DNA of 64,000 bases, taken from positions 16,752,001 to 16,816,000 of the forward strand of contig NC_092580.1 of assembly GCF_037975245.1 (NCBI RefSeq). The letters run 5' to 3'. Below, piece after piece: positions 11,281 to 23,725 of this stretch. A program made the position numbers and the translations under genes. Every line of letters starts with the position of its first letter. Positions within the stretch are counted from its first letter, which is position 1. Source of the stretch: Apostichopus japonicus. Its lineage: Eukaryota; Echinodermata; Holothuroidea; Aspidochirotida; Stichopodidae. The notes under the pieces were generated by a model. The model saw only the letters and a program-made list of their open reading frames with translations, was not told the DNA's origin and did not search any database.

Positions 11281-14200
11281 CCTGGAACATCTATAAAACC
11301 TAAACTAGATGAAATTAAAATGATGCATTTATATATCATGTAAACACGCATCAAAATTCACATAAAAATATATAATAAAAGCATTGTAATACAAACACAC
11401 ATAAGAGCGTGGTGGATTTTGGTGGTGTTGAGTGGCTGGGCAAGTCTGGAACATCTATAAAATATAAACTAGATATAACAATCAGGCATGTCTTTAACAA
11501 AGTATGCCATGTTTTATTTTACTTAAAACACTCTTCAAATCTGACTAAAATTATATGGTAAATCATTGTAATACTTACACACATACTGCATTACTCATTT
11601 GCTAGTGGCAAAAGGCTGGTGGTCAGTGGAAGGTGCAGTTTGTAGATGGTGGTATTTGGTGGCTGGGCAAGTCTGGAACGTCTATAAAATATAAACTAGA
11701 AAAAAATAATCAGGCATTCTCTAACAAATGATTCCATGTTTTATTTTATTTGAAACACTCTTCAAATCTGCATAAAAATATATGTTAGAGTCGTTGTAAT
11801 ACAAACACACATACTGCATTTCTCTTTTTCTAGTGGCAAAAGGCTGGTGGTCAGTGGAAGATGGAGTTTGATGATCCGGTATTTGGTGGCTGGGCAAGTC
11901 TGGAACATCTGTAAAAATATAATCTAGAAAGAAACGAATCAGGCATCTGTCTAACAAAAGATGCCATCTTTTATTTTATTTAAATCATTCTTCAAATCTG
12001 TATTAAAATATATATTAAAAATCATTGTGATACAAACACACATACTGCATTACTCTTTTGCTCGTGGTGAAAGGTTGGTGGCTGATGGTCAGTGGAGCTT
12101 GTTTATGGTGGTATTTGGTGGATGTTGAAGTCTGGAACATCTATAAAATATAAACTAGAATTAAATTCGGGCATTTCTTTAACAAATTATGTCATGTTTT
12201 ATTTTATTTAAAACACTCTTCAAATCTGCATAAACATATATGATAAAATCATTGTAATACAAACACACATACTGCATTACTCTTTTGCTAGTGGCTAAAG
12301 GCTGGTGGTCGGTGGAAGGTGCAGTTTGTTGATGGTGGTATTTGGTGGCTGGGCAAGTCTGGAACATCTGTAAAATATAAGCTAGAAAGAAACGAATCAG
12401 GCATCGCTCTAACAAAAGATGCCATGTTTTATTTTAATTAAATCATTCTTCAAATCTGCATAAAAATGTATGGTAAAATCATTGTAATACATACACACAT
12501 ACTGCATTACTCTTTTTCTAGTGACAAAAGGCTGGTGGTCGGTAGATGATGGAGCTTGATGATCGGGTATTTGGTGGCTGGGCGAGTCTGGAACATCTGT
12601 AAAAATATAAGCTAGAAAGAAACGAAACAGGCATCTCTCTAACAAAAGATGCCATCTTTTATTTTATTTAAATCATTCTTCAAATCTGCATAAAAATATA
12701 TATTAAAAATCATTGTAATACAAAGACACATACTGCATTAATCTTTTGCTAGTGGCAAAAGGCTGGTGGTCGGTGGAAGGTGCAGTTTGTTGATGGTGGT
12801 ATTTGGTGGCTGGGAAAGTCTGGAACATCTGTAAAAATATGAGCTAGAAAGAAACGAATCAGGCATTCTCTAACAAATTATGCCATGTTTTATTTTATTT
12901 AAAACACTCTTCAAATCTGCATAAAAATATATGGTAAAATCATTGTAATACAAACACACATACTGCATTACTCTTTTGCTAGTGGCAAAAGGCTGGTGGT
13001 CGGTGGAAGGTGCAGTTTGTTGATGGTGGTATTTGACGGCTGGGCAAGTCTGGAACATCTGTAAAATATAAACTAGAAAGATATAGCAATCAGGCATTTC
13101 TTTAACAAATGTGCCATGTTTTAAATTTTTTTGAAACGCTCATCAAATCAGCATTAAAATATACAGTAAAATCATTGTGATACAAACACACATACTGCAT
13201 TACTCTTGTGCTCGTGGCAACAGGCTGTTGGTCGGTGGAGCTTATTGATGGTGGTATTTGGTGGCTGATGAAGTCTGGAACATCTATAAAATATAAACTG
13301 GTAAAAATAATCAGGCATTCTCTAACAAATGATTACATGTTTTATTTTATTTAAAACACTCTTCAAATCTGCATAAAAATATATGGTAGAATCATTGTAA
13401 TACAAACACACATACTGCATTACTCTTTTGTTATTGGCAAAAGGCTGGTGGTCAGTGGAGGGTGCAGTTTGTTGATGGTGGTATTTGGTGGCTGGGCGAG
13501 TCTGGAACATCTGTAAAATATAAGCTAGAAGTAAACGAATCAGGCATCTCTCTAACAAAAGATGCCATATTTTATTTTATTTAAATCATTCTTCAAATCT
13601 GCATTAAAATATACAGTAAAATCATTGTCATAAAAACACAAATACTGCATTTCTCTTTTGCTCGTGGCAACAGGAGGTTGGCTGGTGGTCGGTGGAGCTT
13701 GTTGATGGTGGTATTCATTGGCTGGGGAAGTCTGGAACATCTATAAAATATAAACTAGAAAAAATAATCAGGCATTCTCTAACAAATGATTCCATGTTTT
13801 ATTTTACTTAAAACACTCTTCAAATCTGCATAAAAATATATGGTAAAATCATTGTAATACAAACGTACATACTGCATTACTCTTTTGCTCGTGGTGAAAG
13901 GTTGGTGGCTGATGGTCGGTGGAGTTGTTGATGGTGTTATCTGGTGGCTGAGGTAGTCTGGAACATCTATAAAATATAAATTAGAAAAAAACAATCAGGC
14001 ATTTCTTTAACAAATTATGCCATGTTTTATTTTATTTAAAACACTCTTCAAATTTGCCTAAAACTATATGGTAAAATCATTGTAATACAAACACACATAT
14101 TGCATTACTCTTTTGCTAGTGGCAACAGGCTGGTGGTCGGTGAAAGGTGCAGTTTGTTGATGGTGGTATTTGGTGGCTGGGCAAGTCTGGAACATCTGTA

Positions 14201-17200
14201 AAATATAAACTAGAAAGATATAACAATCAGGCATTTCTTTAACAAATGATGCCATGTTTTATTTTATTTGAAACACTCTTCAAATCAGCATCAAAATATA
14301 CAGTAAAATCATTGTCATACAAACACACATACTGCATTACTCTTTTGCTAGTGGCAAAGAGCTGGTGGTCGGTGGAAGGTTCAGCTTGTTGATGGTGGTA
14401 TTTGGTGGTTGGTGGCTGGAGAGGTCTGGAACATCTGTAAAATATAATCTAGAAAGAAACGAATCCGGCATTTCCCTAACAAAAGATGCCATGTTGTATT
14501 TTATTTAAAACACTCTTCAAATCTGCATAAAAATATATGGTAAAATAATTGTAATACAAACACACATACTGCAATACTCTTTTGCTAGTGGCAAAGGCTG
14601 GTGGTCGGTGGAGGGTGCAGTTTGTTGATGGTGGTATTTGGTGGCTGGGCGAGTCTGGAACATCTGTAAAATATAAGCTAGAAGTAAACGAATCAGGCAT
14701 CTCTCTAACAAAAGATGCCATATTTTATTTTATTTAAATCATTCTTCAAATCTGCATTAAAATATACAGTAAAATCATTGTCATAAAAACACAAATACTG
14801 CATTTCTCTTTTGCTCGTGGCAACAGGAGGTTGGCTGGTGGTCGGTGGAGCTTGTTGATGGTGGTATTCATTGGCTGGGGAAGTCTGGAACATCTATAAA
14901 ATATAAACTAGAAAAAATAATCAGGCATTCTCTAACAAATGATTCCATGTTTTATTTTACTTAAAACACTCTTCAAATCTGCATAAAAATATATGGTAAA
15001 ATCATTGTAATACAAACGTACATACTGCATTACTCTTTTGCTCGTGGTGAAATTTTGGTGGCTGATGGTCGGTGGAGTTGTTGATGGTGTTATCTGGTGG
15101 CTGAGGAAGTCTGGAATATCTATAAAATATAAATTAGAAAAAAACAATCAGGCATTTCTTTAACAAATTATGCCATGTTTTATTTTATTTAAAACACTCT
15201 TCAAATTTGCCTAAACCTATATGGTAAAATCATTGTAATACAAACACACATATTGCATTACTCTTTTGCTAGTGGCAACAGGCTGGTGGTCGGTGAAAGG
15301 TGCAGTTTGTTGATGGTGGTATTTGGTGGCTGGGCAAGTCTGGAACATCTGTAAAATATAAACTAGAAAGATATAACAATCAGGCATTTCTTTAACAAAT
15401 GATGCCATGTTTTATTTTATTTGAAACACTCTTCAAATCAGCATCAAAATATACAGTAAAATCATTGTCATACAAACACACATACTGCATTACTCTTTTG
15501 CTAGTGGCAAAGAGCTGGTGGTCGGTGGAAGGTTCAGCTTGTTGATGGTGGTATTTGGTGGTTGGTGGCTGGAGAGGTCTGGAACATCTGTAAAATATAA
15601 TCTAGAAAGAAACGAATCCGGCATTTCCCTAACAAAAGATGCCATGTTGTATTTTATTTAAAACACTCTTCAAATCTGCATAAAAATATATGGTAAAATA
15701 ATTGTAATACAAACACACATACTGCAATACTCTTTTGCTAGTGGCAAAGGCTGGTGGTCGGTGGAGGGTGCAGTTTGTTGATGGTGGTATTTGGTGGCTG
15801 GGCGAGTCTGGAACATCTGTAAAATATAAGCTAGAAGTAAACGAATCAGGCATCTCTCTAACAAAAGATGCCATATTTTATTTTATTTAAATCATTCTTC
15901 AAATCTGCATTAAAATATACAGTAAAATCATTGTCATAAAAACACAAATACTGCATTTCTCTTTTGCTCGTGGCAACAGGAGGTTGGCTGGTGGTCGGTG
16001 GAGCTTGTTGATGGTGGTATTCATTGGCTGGGGAAGTCTGGAACATCTATAAAATATAAACTAGAAAAAATAATCAGGCATTCTCTAACAAATGATTCCA
16101 TGTTTTATTTTACTTAAAACACTCTTCAAATCTGCATAAAAATATATGGTAAAATCATTGTAATACAAACGTACATACTGCATTACTCTTTTGCTCGTGG
16201 TGAAAGGTTGGTGGCTGATGGTCGGTGGAGTTGTTGATGGTGTTATCTGGTGGCTGAGGTAGTCTGGAACATCTATAAAATATAAATTAGAAAAAAACAA
16301 TCAGGCATTTCTTTAACAAATTATGCCATGTTTTATTTTATTAAAAACACCCTTCAAATTAGCAATAAAATATACAATAAAATCATTGTCATACAAACAC
16401 ACATACTGCATGACTCTTTTGCTCGTGGCAACAGGCTGGTGGTCGTTGGAAGGTTCAGCTTATTGATGGTGGTATTTGGTGGTTGGTGGCTGGAGAGGTC
16501 TGGAACATCTGTAAAATATAATCTAGAAAGAAACGAATCCGGCATTTCCCTAACAAAAGATGCCATGTTGTATTTTATTTAAAACACTCTTCAAATCTGC
16601 ATAAAAATATATGGTAAAATAATTGTAATACAAACACACATACTGCAATGCTCTTTTGCTAGTGGCAAAGGCTGGTGGTCGGTGGAGGGTGCAGTTTGTT
16701 GATGGTGGTATTTGGTGGCTGGGCGAGTCTGGAACATCTGTAAAATATAAGCTAGAAGTAAACGAATCAGGCATCTCTCTAACAAAAGATGCCATATTTT
16801 ATTTTATTTAAATCATTCTTCAAATCTGCATTAAAATATACAGTAAAATCATTGTCATAAAAACACAAATACTGCATTTCTCTTTTGCTCGTGGCAACAG
16901 GAGGTTGGCTGGTGGTCGGTGGAGCTTGTTGATGGTGGTATTCATTGGCTGGGGAAGTCTGGAACATCTATAAAATATAAACTAGAAAAAATAATCATGC
17001 ATTCTCTAACAAATGATTCCATGTTTTATTTTACTTAAAACACTCTTCAAATCTGCATAAAAATATATGGTAAAATCATTGTAATACAAACGTACATACT
17101 GCATTACTCTTTTGCTCGTGGTGAAAGGTTGGTGGCTGATGGTCGGTGGAGTTGTTGATGGTGTTATCTGGTGGCTGAGGTAGTCTGGAACATCTATAAA

Positions 17201-18320
17201 ATATAAATTAGAAAAAAACAATCAGGCATTTCTTTAACAAATTATGCCATGTTTTATTTTATTAAAAACACTCTTCAAATTAGCAATAAAATATACAGTA
17301 AAATCATTGTCATACAAACACACATACTGCATTACTCTTTTGCTCGTGGCAACAGGCTGGTGGTCGGTGGAAGGTTCAGCTTGTTGATTGTGGTATTTGG
17401 TGGTTGGTGGCTGGAGAGGTCTGGAACATCTGTAAAATATAATCTAGAAAGAAACGAATCCGGCATTTCCCTAACAAAAGATGCCATGTTGTATTTTATT
17501 TAAAACACTCTTCAAATCTGCATAAAAATATATGGTAAAATAATTGTAATACAAACACACATACTGCAATACTCTTTTGCTAGTGGCAAAGGCTGGTGGT
17601 CGGTGGAGGGTACAGTTTGTTGATGGTGGTATTTGGTGGCTGGGCGAGTCTGGAACATCTGTAAAATATAAACTAGAAGTAAACGAATCAGGCATCTCTC
17701 TAACAAAAGATGCCATATTTTATTTTATTTAAATCATTCTTCAAATCTGCATTAAAATATACAGTAAAATCATTGTCATAAAAACACAAATACTGCATTT
17801 CTCTTTTGCTCGTGGCAACAGGAGGTTGGCTGGTGGTCGGTGGAGCTTGTTGATGGTGGTATTCATTGGCTGGGGAAGTCTGGAACATCTATAAAATATA
17901 AACTAGAAAAAATAATCATGCATTCTCTAACAAATGATTCCATGTTTTATTTTACTTAAAACACTCTTCAAATCTGCATTAAAATATATGGTAAAATCAT
18001 TGTAATACAAACGTACATACTGCATTACTCTTTTGCTCGTGGTGAAAGGTTGGTGGCTGATGGTCGGTGGAGTTGTTGATGGTGTTATCTGGTGGCTGAG
18101 GTAGTCTGGAACATCTATAAAATATAAATTAGAAAAAAACAATCAGGCATTTCTTTAACAAATTATGCCATATTTTATTTTATTAAAAACACTCTTCAAA
18201 TTAGCAATAAAATATACAGTAAAATCATTGTCATACAAACACACATACTGCATGACTCTTTTGCTTGTGGCAACAGGCTGGTGGTCGGTGGAGCTTGCTG
18301 ATGGTGATAACATCCATAGC
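11281..18320. repeat. satellite array, ~230-bp monomers with higher-order units
   Basis: About 30 head-to-tail monomers. Each contains TCTGGAACATCTRTAAAATA, CAGGCATYTCTCTAACAAA, GCCATGTTTTATTTTATTT, CTTCAAATCTGCATAAAA, a CACACATACTGCATTACTC-like block and a G/T-rich TGGTGGTATTTGGTGG block. Monomers in 11281-13500 diverge individually. From about 13550 a five-monomer unit of 1153 bp repeats almost identically (starts 13552, 14705, 15858), then a four-monomer unit of 921 bp (15858, 16779, 17700). The difference of 232 bp is one monomer. Short minus-strand frames recur in each monomer but are too variable to call genes. Confidence 0.92.
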
Positions 18321-18357
18321 ATCTGGAAGTCTGGAACATCTGTAAAATATAAATATA

Positions 18358-19985
18358 TACTCGTTCAGATACCCAGTCGTGCTCGGATACCCAGTCGCCC
18401 TCAGATACCCAGCCGCGCTCAGATACCTGGTCAGATATCTGGTTGCACTCAGATACCAGTCACGCTCTGATACCCAGTCGCACTCAGATATCCGGACACA
18501 CTCAGATACCTCGTCAGACACCCAGTTGTGTTCAGACACCCAGTTGCGCTCAGATACCAGTCGTGCTCTGATACCCGATCACACTCAGATACCCTGTCAG
18601 ACACCCAGTTGTGCTCAGATACACGGTTGCGCTCTGATACCCGGTCACGCTCAGATACCCAGTCACACTCAGATACCCTGTCAGATACCCAGTTGCGCTC
18701 AGATACCAGTCACGCTCTGATACCCAGTCGCACTCAGATATCCGGACACACTCAGATATCTCGTCAGACACCCAGTTGTGTTCAGACACCCAGTTGCGCT
18801 CAGATACCAGTCGTGCTCTGATACCCAGTCGCACTCAGATACCCTGTCAGATACCCAGTTGTGCTCAGATACATGGTCGCGCTCTGATACCTGCGATCGC
18901 TCAGATACCCGGTCACACTTAGATACCCTGTCAGATACCCAGTTGCACTCAGATACCAGTCACGCTCTGATACCCAGTCGCACTCAGATATCCGGACACA
19001 CTCAGATATCTCGTCAGACACCCAGTTGTGTTCAGACACCCAGTTGCGCTCAGATACCAGTCGTGCTCTGATACCCGATCACACTCAGATACCCTGTCAG
19101 ATACCCAGTTGTGCTCAGATATAGGTTGCGCTCTGATACCCGGTCACGCTCACACATCCGGTCACACTCAGAAACCCTGTCAGATACCCAGTTGCGCTCA
19201 GATACCAGTCGCGCTCTGATACCCAGTCGCACTCAGATACCCTGTCAGATAACCAGTTGTGCTCAGATACATGATCGCGCTCTGATACCTGGTCATGCTC
19301 AGATACCCGGTCACACTCAGATACCCTGTCAGATTCCCGGTTGCACTCAGATACCAGTCACGCTCTGATACCCAGTCGCACTCAGATATCTGGTCACACT
19401 CAGATACCTCGTCAGATACCCAGTTGTGGTCAGACACCCAGTTGCGCCCAGGTACCAGTCGAGCTCTGATACCCGGTCACACTCAGAAACCTTGTCAGAT
19501 ACCCGGTTGTGGACAGATACACGGTCACGTTCAGATACCCGGTCACACTCAGATACCCGTCAGATACTCCTTTGCGCTCAGATATCCGGTCACACTCAGA
19601 TACCCTGTGAGATACCCGGTTGCACTCAGATTCCTGATCGCACTCAGATACTGGGTCGTGCTCAGATACCTGGTTGCTCTCAGATACCCAGTTGCACTCA
19701 GATATGCCCGTCAGATACTTGGTTGTGTTCAGATACCCAGCAGAGCTTTGATACCCGGTCACACTCAGATACCCTGTCAGATACCCGGTTGCGCCCCGAT
19801 TTCCGATTGCGCTCAGATACTGGGTCGTGCTCAGATACCTGGTCACTCTCAGATACCTGGTCGCACTCAGATACCCTCTCAGATACCCAGTTGTGCTCAG
19901 ATACCTGCCTTGAAACCTGGTCACGCCTAGATACTTGGTGACGACTGGATACCTGGTCACTCTTAGGTACCTGGTCCAGCTTAGA
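18358..19985. repeat. 18-bp minisatellite, second large array, 250-bp higher-order period
   Basis: Same family and same 250-bp higher-order block as 9680-11175. The landmark block recurs at 18528, 18778 and 19028, exactly 250 bp apart, and then decays to the right. It follows the same AACATCTGGAAGTCTGGAAC-type junction (about 18318-18358) seen before the first array. Confidence 0.88.
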
Positions 19986-19987
19986 TA

Positions 19988-20080
19988 TAGGTGAGGAGAG
20001 GTGTGGTGTGTGGTCAGGTGAGGTGGGAGTTGGGAAGGGTAGGGAGGGGAGGGATTAGGGAGAATAGTATCATCACCCCT
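19988..20080. repeat. G/A-rich block, first copy
   Basis: Purine-rich sequence of GGTGAGG, GGTGTGG, GGGAGGGGAGGG and TTAGGGAGAA motifs. It matches the order of motifs at 21127-21240. The GGG runs could form G-quadruplexes, which is inference. Confidence 0.6.
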
Positions 20081-20165
20081 AGCACTCATCGTCACCCTTA
20101 GATACCTGGTCACAGTTAGATACCTAGTCATACTCAATACCTAATCACTCTTAGATTCCTGGTCA

Positions 20166-20600
20166 CCCTTAGATACCTAATCACTCTGGTCACCCCTCGC
20201 ACTCATCGTCACCCCTCGCACTCATCGTCACCCCTGGCACTCATCGTCACCCCTGGCACTCATCGTCACCCCTGGCACTCATCGTCACCCCTCGCACTCA
20301 TCGTCACCCCTCGCACTCATCGTCACCCCTCGCACTCATCGTCACCCCTCGCACTCATCGTCACCCCTCGCACTCATCGTCACACCTCGCACTCATCGTC
20401 ACCCCTCGCACTCATCGTCACCCCTCGCACTCATCGTCACCCCTCGCACTCATCGTCACCCCTCGCACTCATCGTCACCCCTCGCACTCATCGTCACCCC
20501 TCGCACTCATCGTCACCCCTCGCACTCATCGTCACACCTCGCACTCATCGTCACACCTCGCATTCATCGTCACCCAATGCACTCATCGTCACACTCAACA
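20166..20600 (+). repeat. 19-bp minisatellite, left arm of an inverted pair
   Basis: About 22 near-perfect copies of CGCACTCATCGTCACCCCT, with a few variants (ACACCT, TGGCAC, ACCCAATG near the right end). A short spacer separates it from the reverse-complement array on its right. Confidence 0.93.
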
Positions 20601-20627
20601 CCACCCCTCGCATCCCTCGCAGTGCAA

Positions 20628-20885
20628 GGGGTGAGGATGAGTGCGAGGCGTGACGACGAGTACGAAGGGTGACAAAAATGACGAGGGGTGACGATGATTA
20701 CGAGGGGTGACAACGATTACGAGGGGTGACAACGATTACGAGGGGTGACGATGATTACGAGGGGTGACCATGATTACGAGGGGTGACCATGATTACGAGG
20801 GGTGACCATGATTACGAGGGGTGACCATGATTACGAGGGGTGACCATGATTACGAGGGGTGACCATGATTACGAGGGGTGACCCC
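20628..20885 (-). repeat. 19-bp minisatellite, right arm of the inverted pair
   Basis: About 13 copies of GAGGGGTGACCATGATTAC, whose reverse complement matches the left-arm unit at about 16 of 19 positions. Units next to the centre (20628-20700) keep ATGAGTGCGAGG and are closer to the left arm, while the outer units are homogenised to a different variant. Confidence 0.9.
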
Positions 20886-21135
20886 TCAAAGTTATTGTCA
20901 CCATTAGATCCCTGGTCACGCTTAGATACCTGGTCATGCTTAGATATCTGGTCACTCTAAGATACCTGGTCACTCTTAGATACCTTGTCACTCTTAGATA
21001 CCTGGTCACTCTTAGATATCTACAGTAGTCACGCCTATGTAACTGGTCCAATTAGATACCTTGTCACGCTTAGATACTTGGTCACTCTTAGATACCTGGT
21101 CACTCTTAAATAGCTACTCACGCTTAGATAGTGGT
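20886..21135. repeat. 18-bp minisatellite, short array
   Basis: About 13 copies of the CTTAGATACCTGGTCAC type, in the same orientation as the short run at 20095-20165 on the other side of the inverted 19-bp arrays. Confidence 0.8.
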
Positions 21136-21240
21136 GAGGTGTGGTGGGTTGGTTGGTTGTGGGGAGGTGGGAATGGGAGGGAGGAAAGGGGAGGGAAGGG
21201 AGGGGAGGGAAGGGAGGGGAAGGGTTAGGGAGAAGAGTAT
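21136..21240. repeat. G/A-rich block, second copy
   Basis: Repeats the motif order of 19988-20080: GGTGAGGTGTGGTG, then GGGAGG-type runs, ending TTAGGGAGAAGAGTAT. This suggests a segmental duplication of the minisatellite plus purine block around the 19-bp arrays. Confidence 0.6.
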
Positions 21241-21485
21241 ATGAACTAGTATAGAACAATTGGACCTTTGTATGGAAAATGATACCCTAATTATCATTAT
21301 AACACTCAGTATCACATCGTTCTTTGTTCTTCTATTAGTTAGTTTCATCATTTGGTTCCTCTCATTCCCCTTTTCATCGTTCTAAAAGCAAACAAGAAGA
21401 AATTTATGATAAGTTTCTTTTCAATCTTGATTCCAGTATATCCCATATGTAAATTGCAATGTTCTTAATGCTGGTTGCTTAATTC

Positions 21486-21887
21486 ATGGAATTCCTGGCA
21501 GGTTTCCTGGTCCCAGCAGACATATCCCAGGAAGAAAGTTACATATTGACAATTTGCAACAAAACTAGAAATTTCTTAATTCTAATCAATGACAAATTTA
21601 ACTTTGTACTGCAAAATGACAATTTTTCAATTGCCCATTCAATATTTTGGAACAAAAAGATAAGTTATGTTCACATCATAAAGTCATCATTTCCACAATT
21701 TGCAGCAAACATTGATGACTTAATTAATCTTGAAATTCAACATTTTGAGTCAACAAACAGTTTAATTACGCTTGCATCAGAATGCTATCAGTTCAACAGT
21801 TTGCAGCAAATATGCAGAAAAGGATCTGCACATTTTGATGGCACCTTTAAGTTCATAGGTTACTATAACTGGATTAATCGACAGTAG
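21486..21887 (+). CDS. unassigned open frame, 133 codons
   Basis: An uninterrupted frame from ATG to TAG, the longest non-repetitive one between 9 and 33 kb that is not retroelement-like. It starts MEFLAGFLVPADISQEESY and ends FIGYYNWINRQ. A possible acceptor (CCTGGCAG) lies just inside its start, so it might be an exon. No domain, transmembrane segment or family resemblance was recognised and no partner exon was found. It may be chance or an old transposon piece. Confidence 0.2.
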   Translation: MEFLAGFLVPADISQEESYILTICNKTRNFLILINDKFNFVLQNDNFSIAHSIFWNKKISYVHIIKSSFPQFAANIDDLINLEIQHFESTNSLITLASECYQFNSLQQICRKGSAHFDGTFKFIGYYNWINRQ

Positions 21888-22689
21888 CTGTTACAGTTTG
21901 ATTTCTTGTAATAACATATATAGACTTATAGCCTACTTAACCGCATGAACAAGTATGGTAAAAGATACCATGTTTCTCGTCTTAAATATGAAAGGTATCT
22001 AAGAACATCATTTAGTAGTAGAGCATTTTAGCTGAAGACAAAAATCCTAAAACCATTATTGGTTCATGTGATATATGCCATGAATAACAAAATTCTTATT
22101 CCATTTGGGATATATTCCATATAAACTTAAATTTTCTGTACACACAAGGCTGCAGAACTAATCAAGTTTACATTTGACATCATCGAGCCACATGTACTTC
22201 ATTGTTCTTCAATTGTCCTTTAATTATTACATTTGTTATGTTTGTAATAATAATGGTTTTTGTATTAATTTGTTTTTGAACAATTGCTGAATCTCAAATT
22301 GAGCCTCTTTAACACGGTCAACAGTTTACCTTGGGATTATGTTGAAAGAAAACCAAAGAGAAAGTATGATTGCAGAGAGTCCAAGACAGAACAGAGATGG
22401 ACCAAACACCATGGATGTGTGGGCAATATTATCAACAACAACAAATAAATCATTCAACTACAAATAAAGCTTTCCAGTTATGCCATCTGATATCAAAAGT
22501 ATGTTGCTTACAATTAGTTTTATTAAACTTTTCTTAATTTAGATAAAATTTCTTCAAATCAATTTTACCATAGCTAAAGGAAGGTTTCTCATTTTTAACC
22601 TTACTTTTGTAAACAGAAAAATTTCAGAATCAAAAGGATGTTATTAACACATAGTCTTTGTACAATTAATTTCCAAACAGAACAAGCTC
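21888..22689. other. AT-rich DNA, no gene seen
   Basis: No frame or repeat family recognised. The right part may be the 3' untranslated region of the LINE that lies on the minus strand just beyond. Confidence 0.4.
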
Positions 22690-23725
22690 TTTACTAACTG
22701 CAATATTGATATTCAGTTTGATCTGAACCCCGTTTTGAAAATCCCTCCATACTTTCTGGGTGAAGCCGCATTCCGAAAATAAATGAATTAAACTCTCATC
22801 TGCCACACCACAAAAAGTGCACAAGGATAATTATTTCTCTGACCTAATAGACCAGAAAATGATTTCTCTATTGCCTTTTTAATACCATGCAAGTGAAGAA
22901 CATTTGTGGTCACATCATATTTTGTATAAATCTCATCAGCAGTTAAAAACTCACCCTTTGAGTTTATTAGATCGTTAACATATCATATACCATGTCTGTG
23001 CCAATCTTTATACAAAATGCATATATTACCCACCTTAATTTTTTCATTGTGCCAAATACTGGAACTTAAAACACCATGAATATTTTGGGGCTTGAGCGAA
23101 ACAGTAAAAATCCTACCAGGCTGGAAAAAAAACTTTTCCAAAAGGTATTTTTACTTTCTTTAATAACTCTATCCCAATGAGTACAAGAAGAGTAATCAAA
23201 ATTACAATGAGGAGTATTCACTTTATATAAATTACACACCTTTAATTACTGCCAATGTTATAATTAGGCAATCTACAAATCCTAGTAATTTTAAGTGCCT
23301 TCGCCAAAGGTTCAAATTGAATCATGCTAGCACCCCCTTTTGTAACGGGAAGCGCCATTTGATTTCTACTGATCCTATCTACTTTACCTCCCCATACAAA
23401 GTTATAAAACTTGGAATTAATCCCCTTAATAATTTCTTTACTTGGAGCTGGAAGTGAAAGAACAAGATGGTTCAATTTCAGCAACAAAAGAGATTTAACC
23501 TCAACTATTCTACCTTAAAACTGTCAGAAACCTCTTTGACCAGTGGGGAATTTGTTTTGTAATATCTTGCATAGTAGTAACATAATTTACATTCACAATA
23601 ACATCCAATTGTGTACACAATGTTGCCCCATGATAACTGAATATATTATCTTCAACCCAAGAAAAGTTATAATCCTTACATAAATCATCATCACTACCCT
23701 CATCCCTCCCCTCCCCCATCCTCAA
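22690..23725 (-). pseudogene. LINE ORF2 C-terminal fragment
   Basis: Minus-strand frames contain KLNHLVLSLPAPSKEI, FYNFVWGGKVDRISRNQMAL, then TKGGASMIQF, and further on CTFCGVADESLIHLFSEC with KVWRDF. This is the thumb and C-terminal zinc-binding region of a LINE reverse transcriptase (CxxC, then H and C ligands). Stops and frameshifts lie between the blocks. The upstream end (23462-23700) repeats the end of the fragment at 24346-24880. Confidence 0.72.

Noticed and set aside
11721-18142. Many 62-81-codon minus-strand frames with a shared QYVCLYYNDFTIYFYADLK-like core
   Set aside because: They occur once per satellite monomer, differ by frameshifts and stops, and have no upstream signals. 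Similarity comes from the DNA repeat.
7166-20885. CRISPR-like array
   Set aside because: Repeats are contiguous, without unique spacers, and the DNA is eukaryotic.
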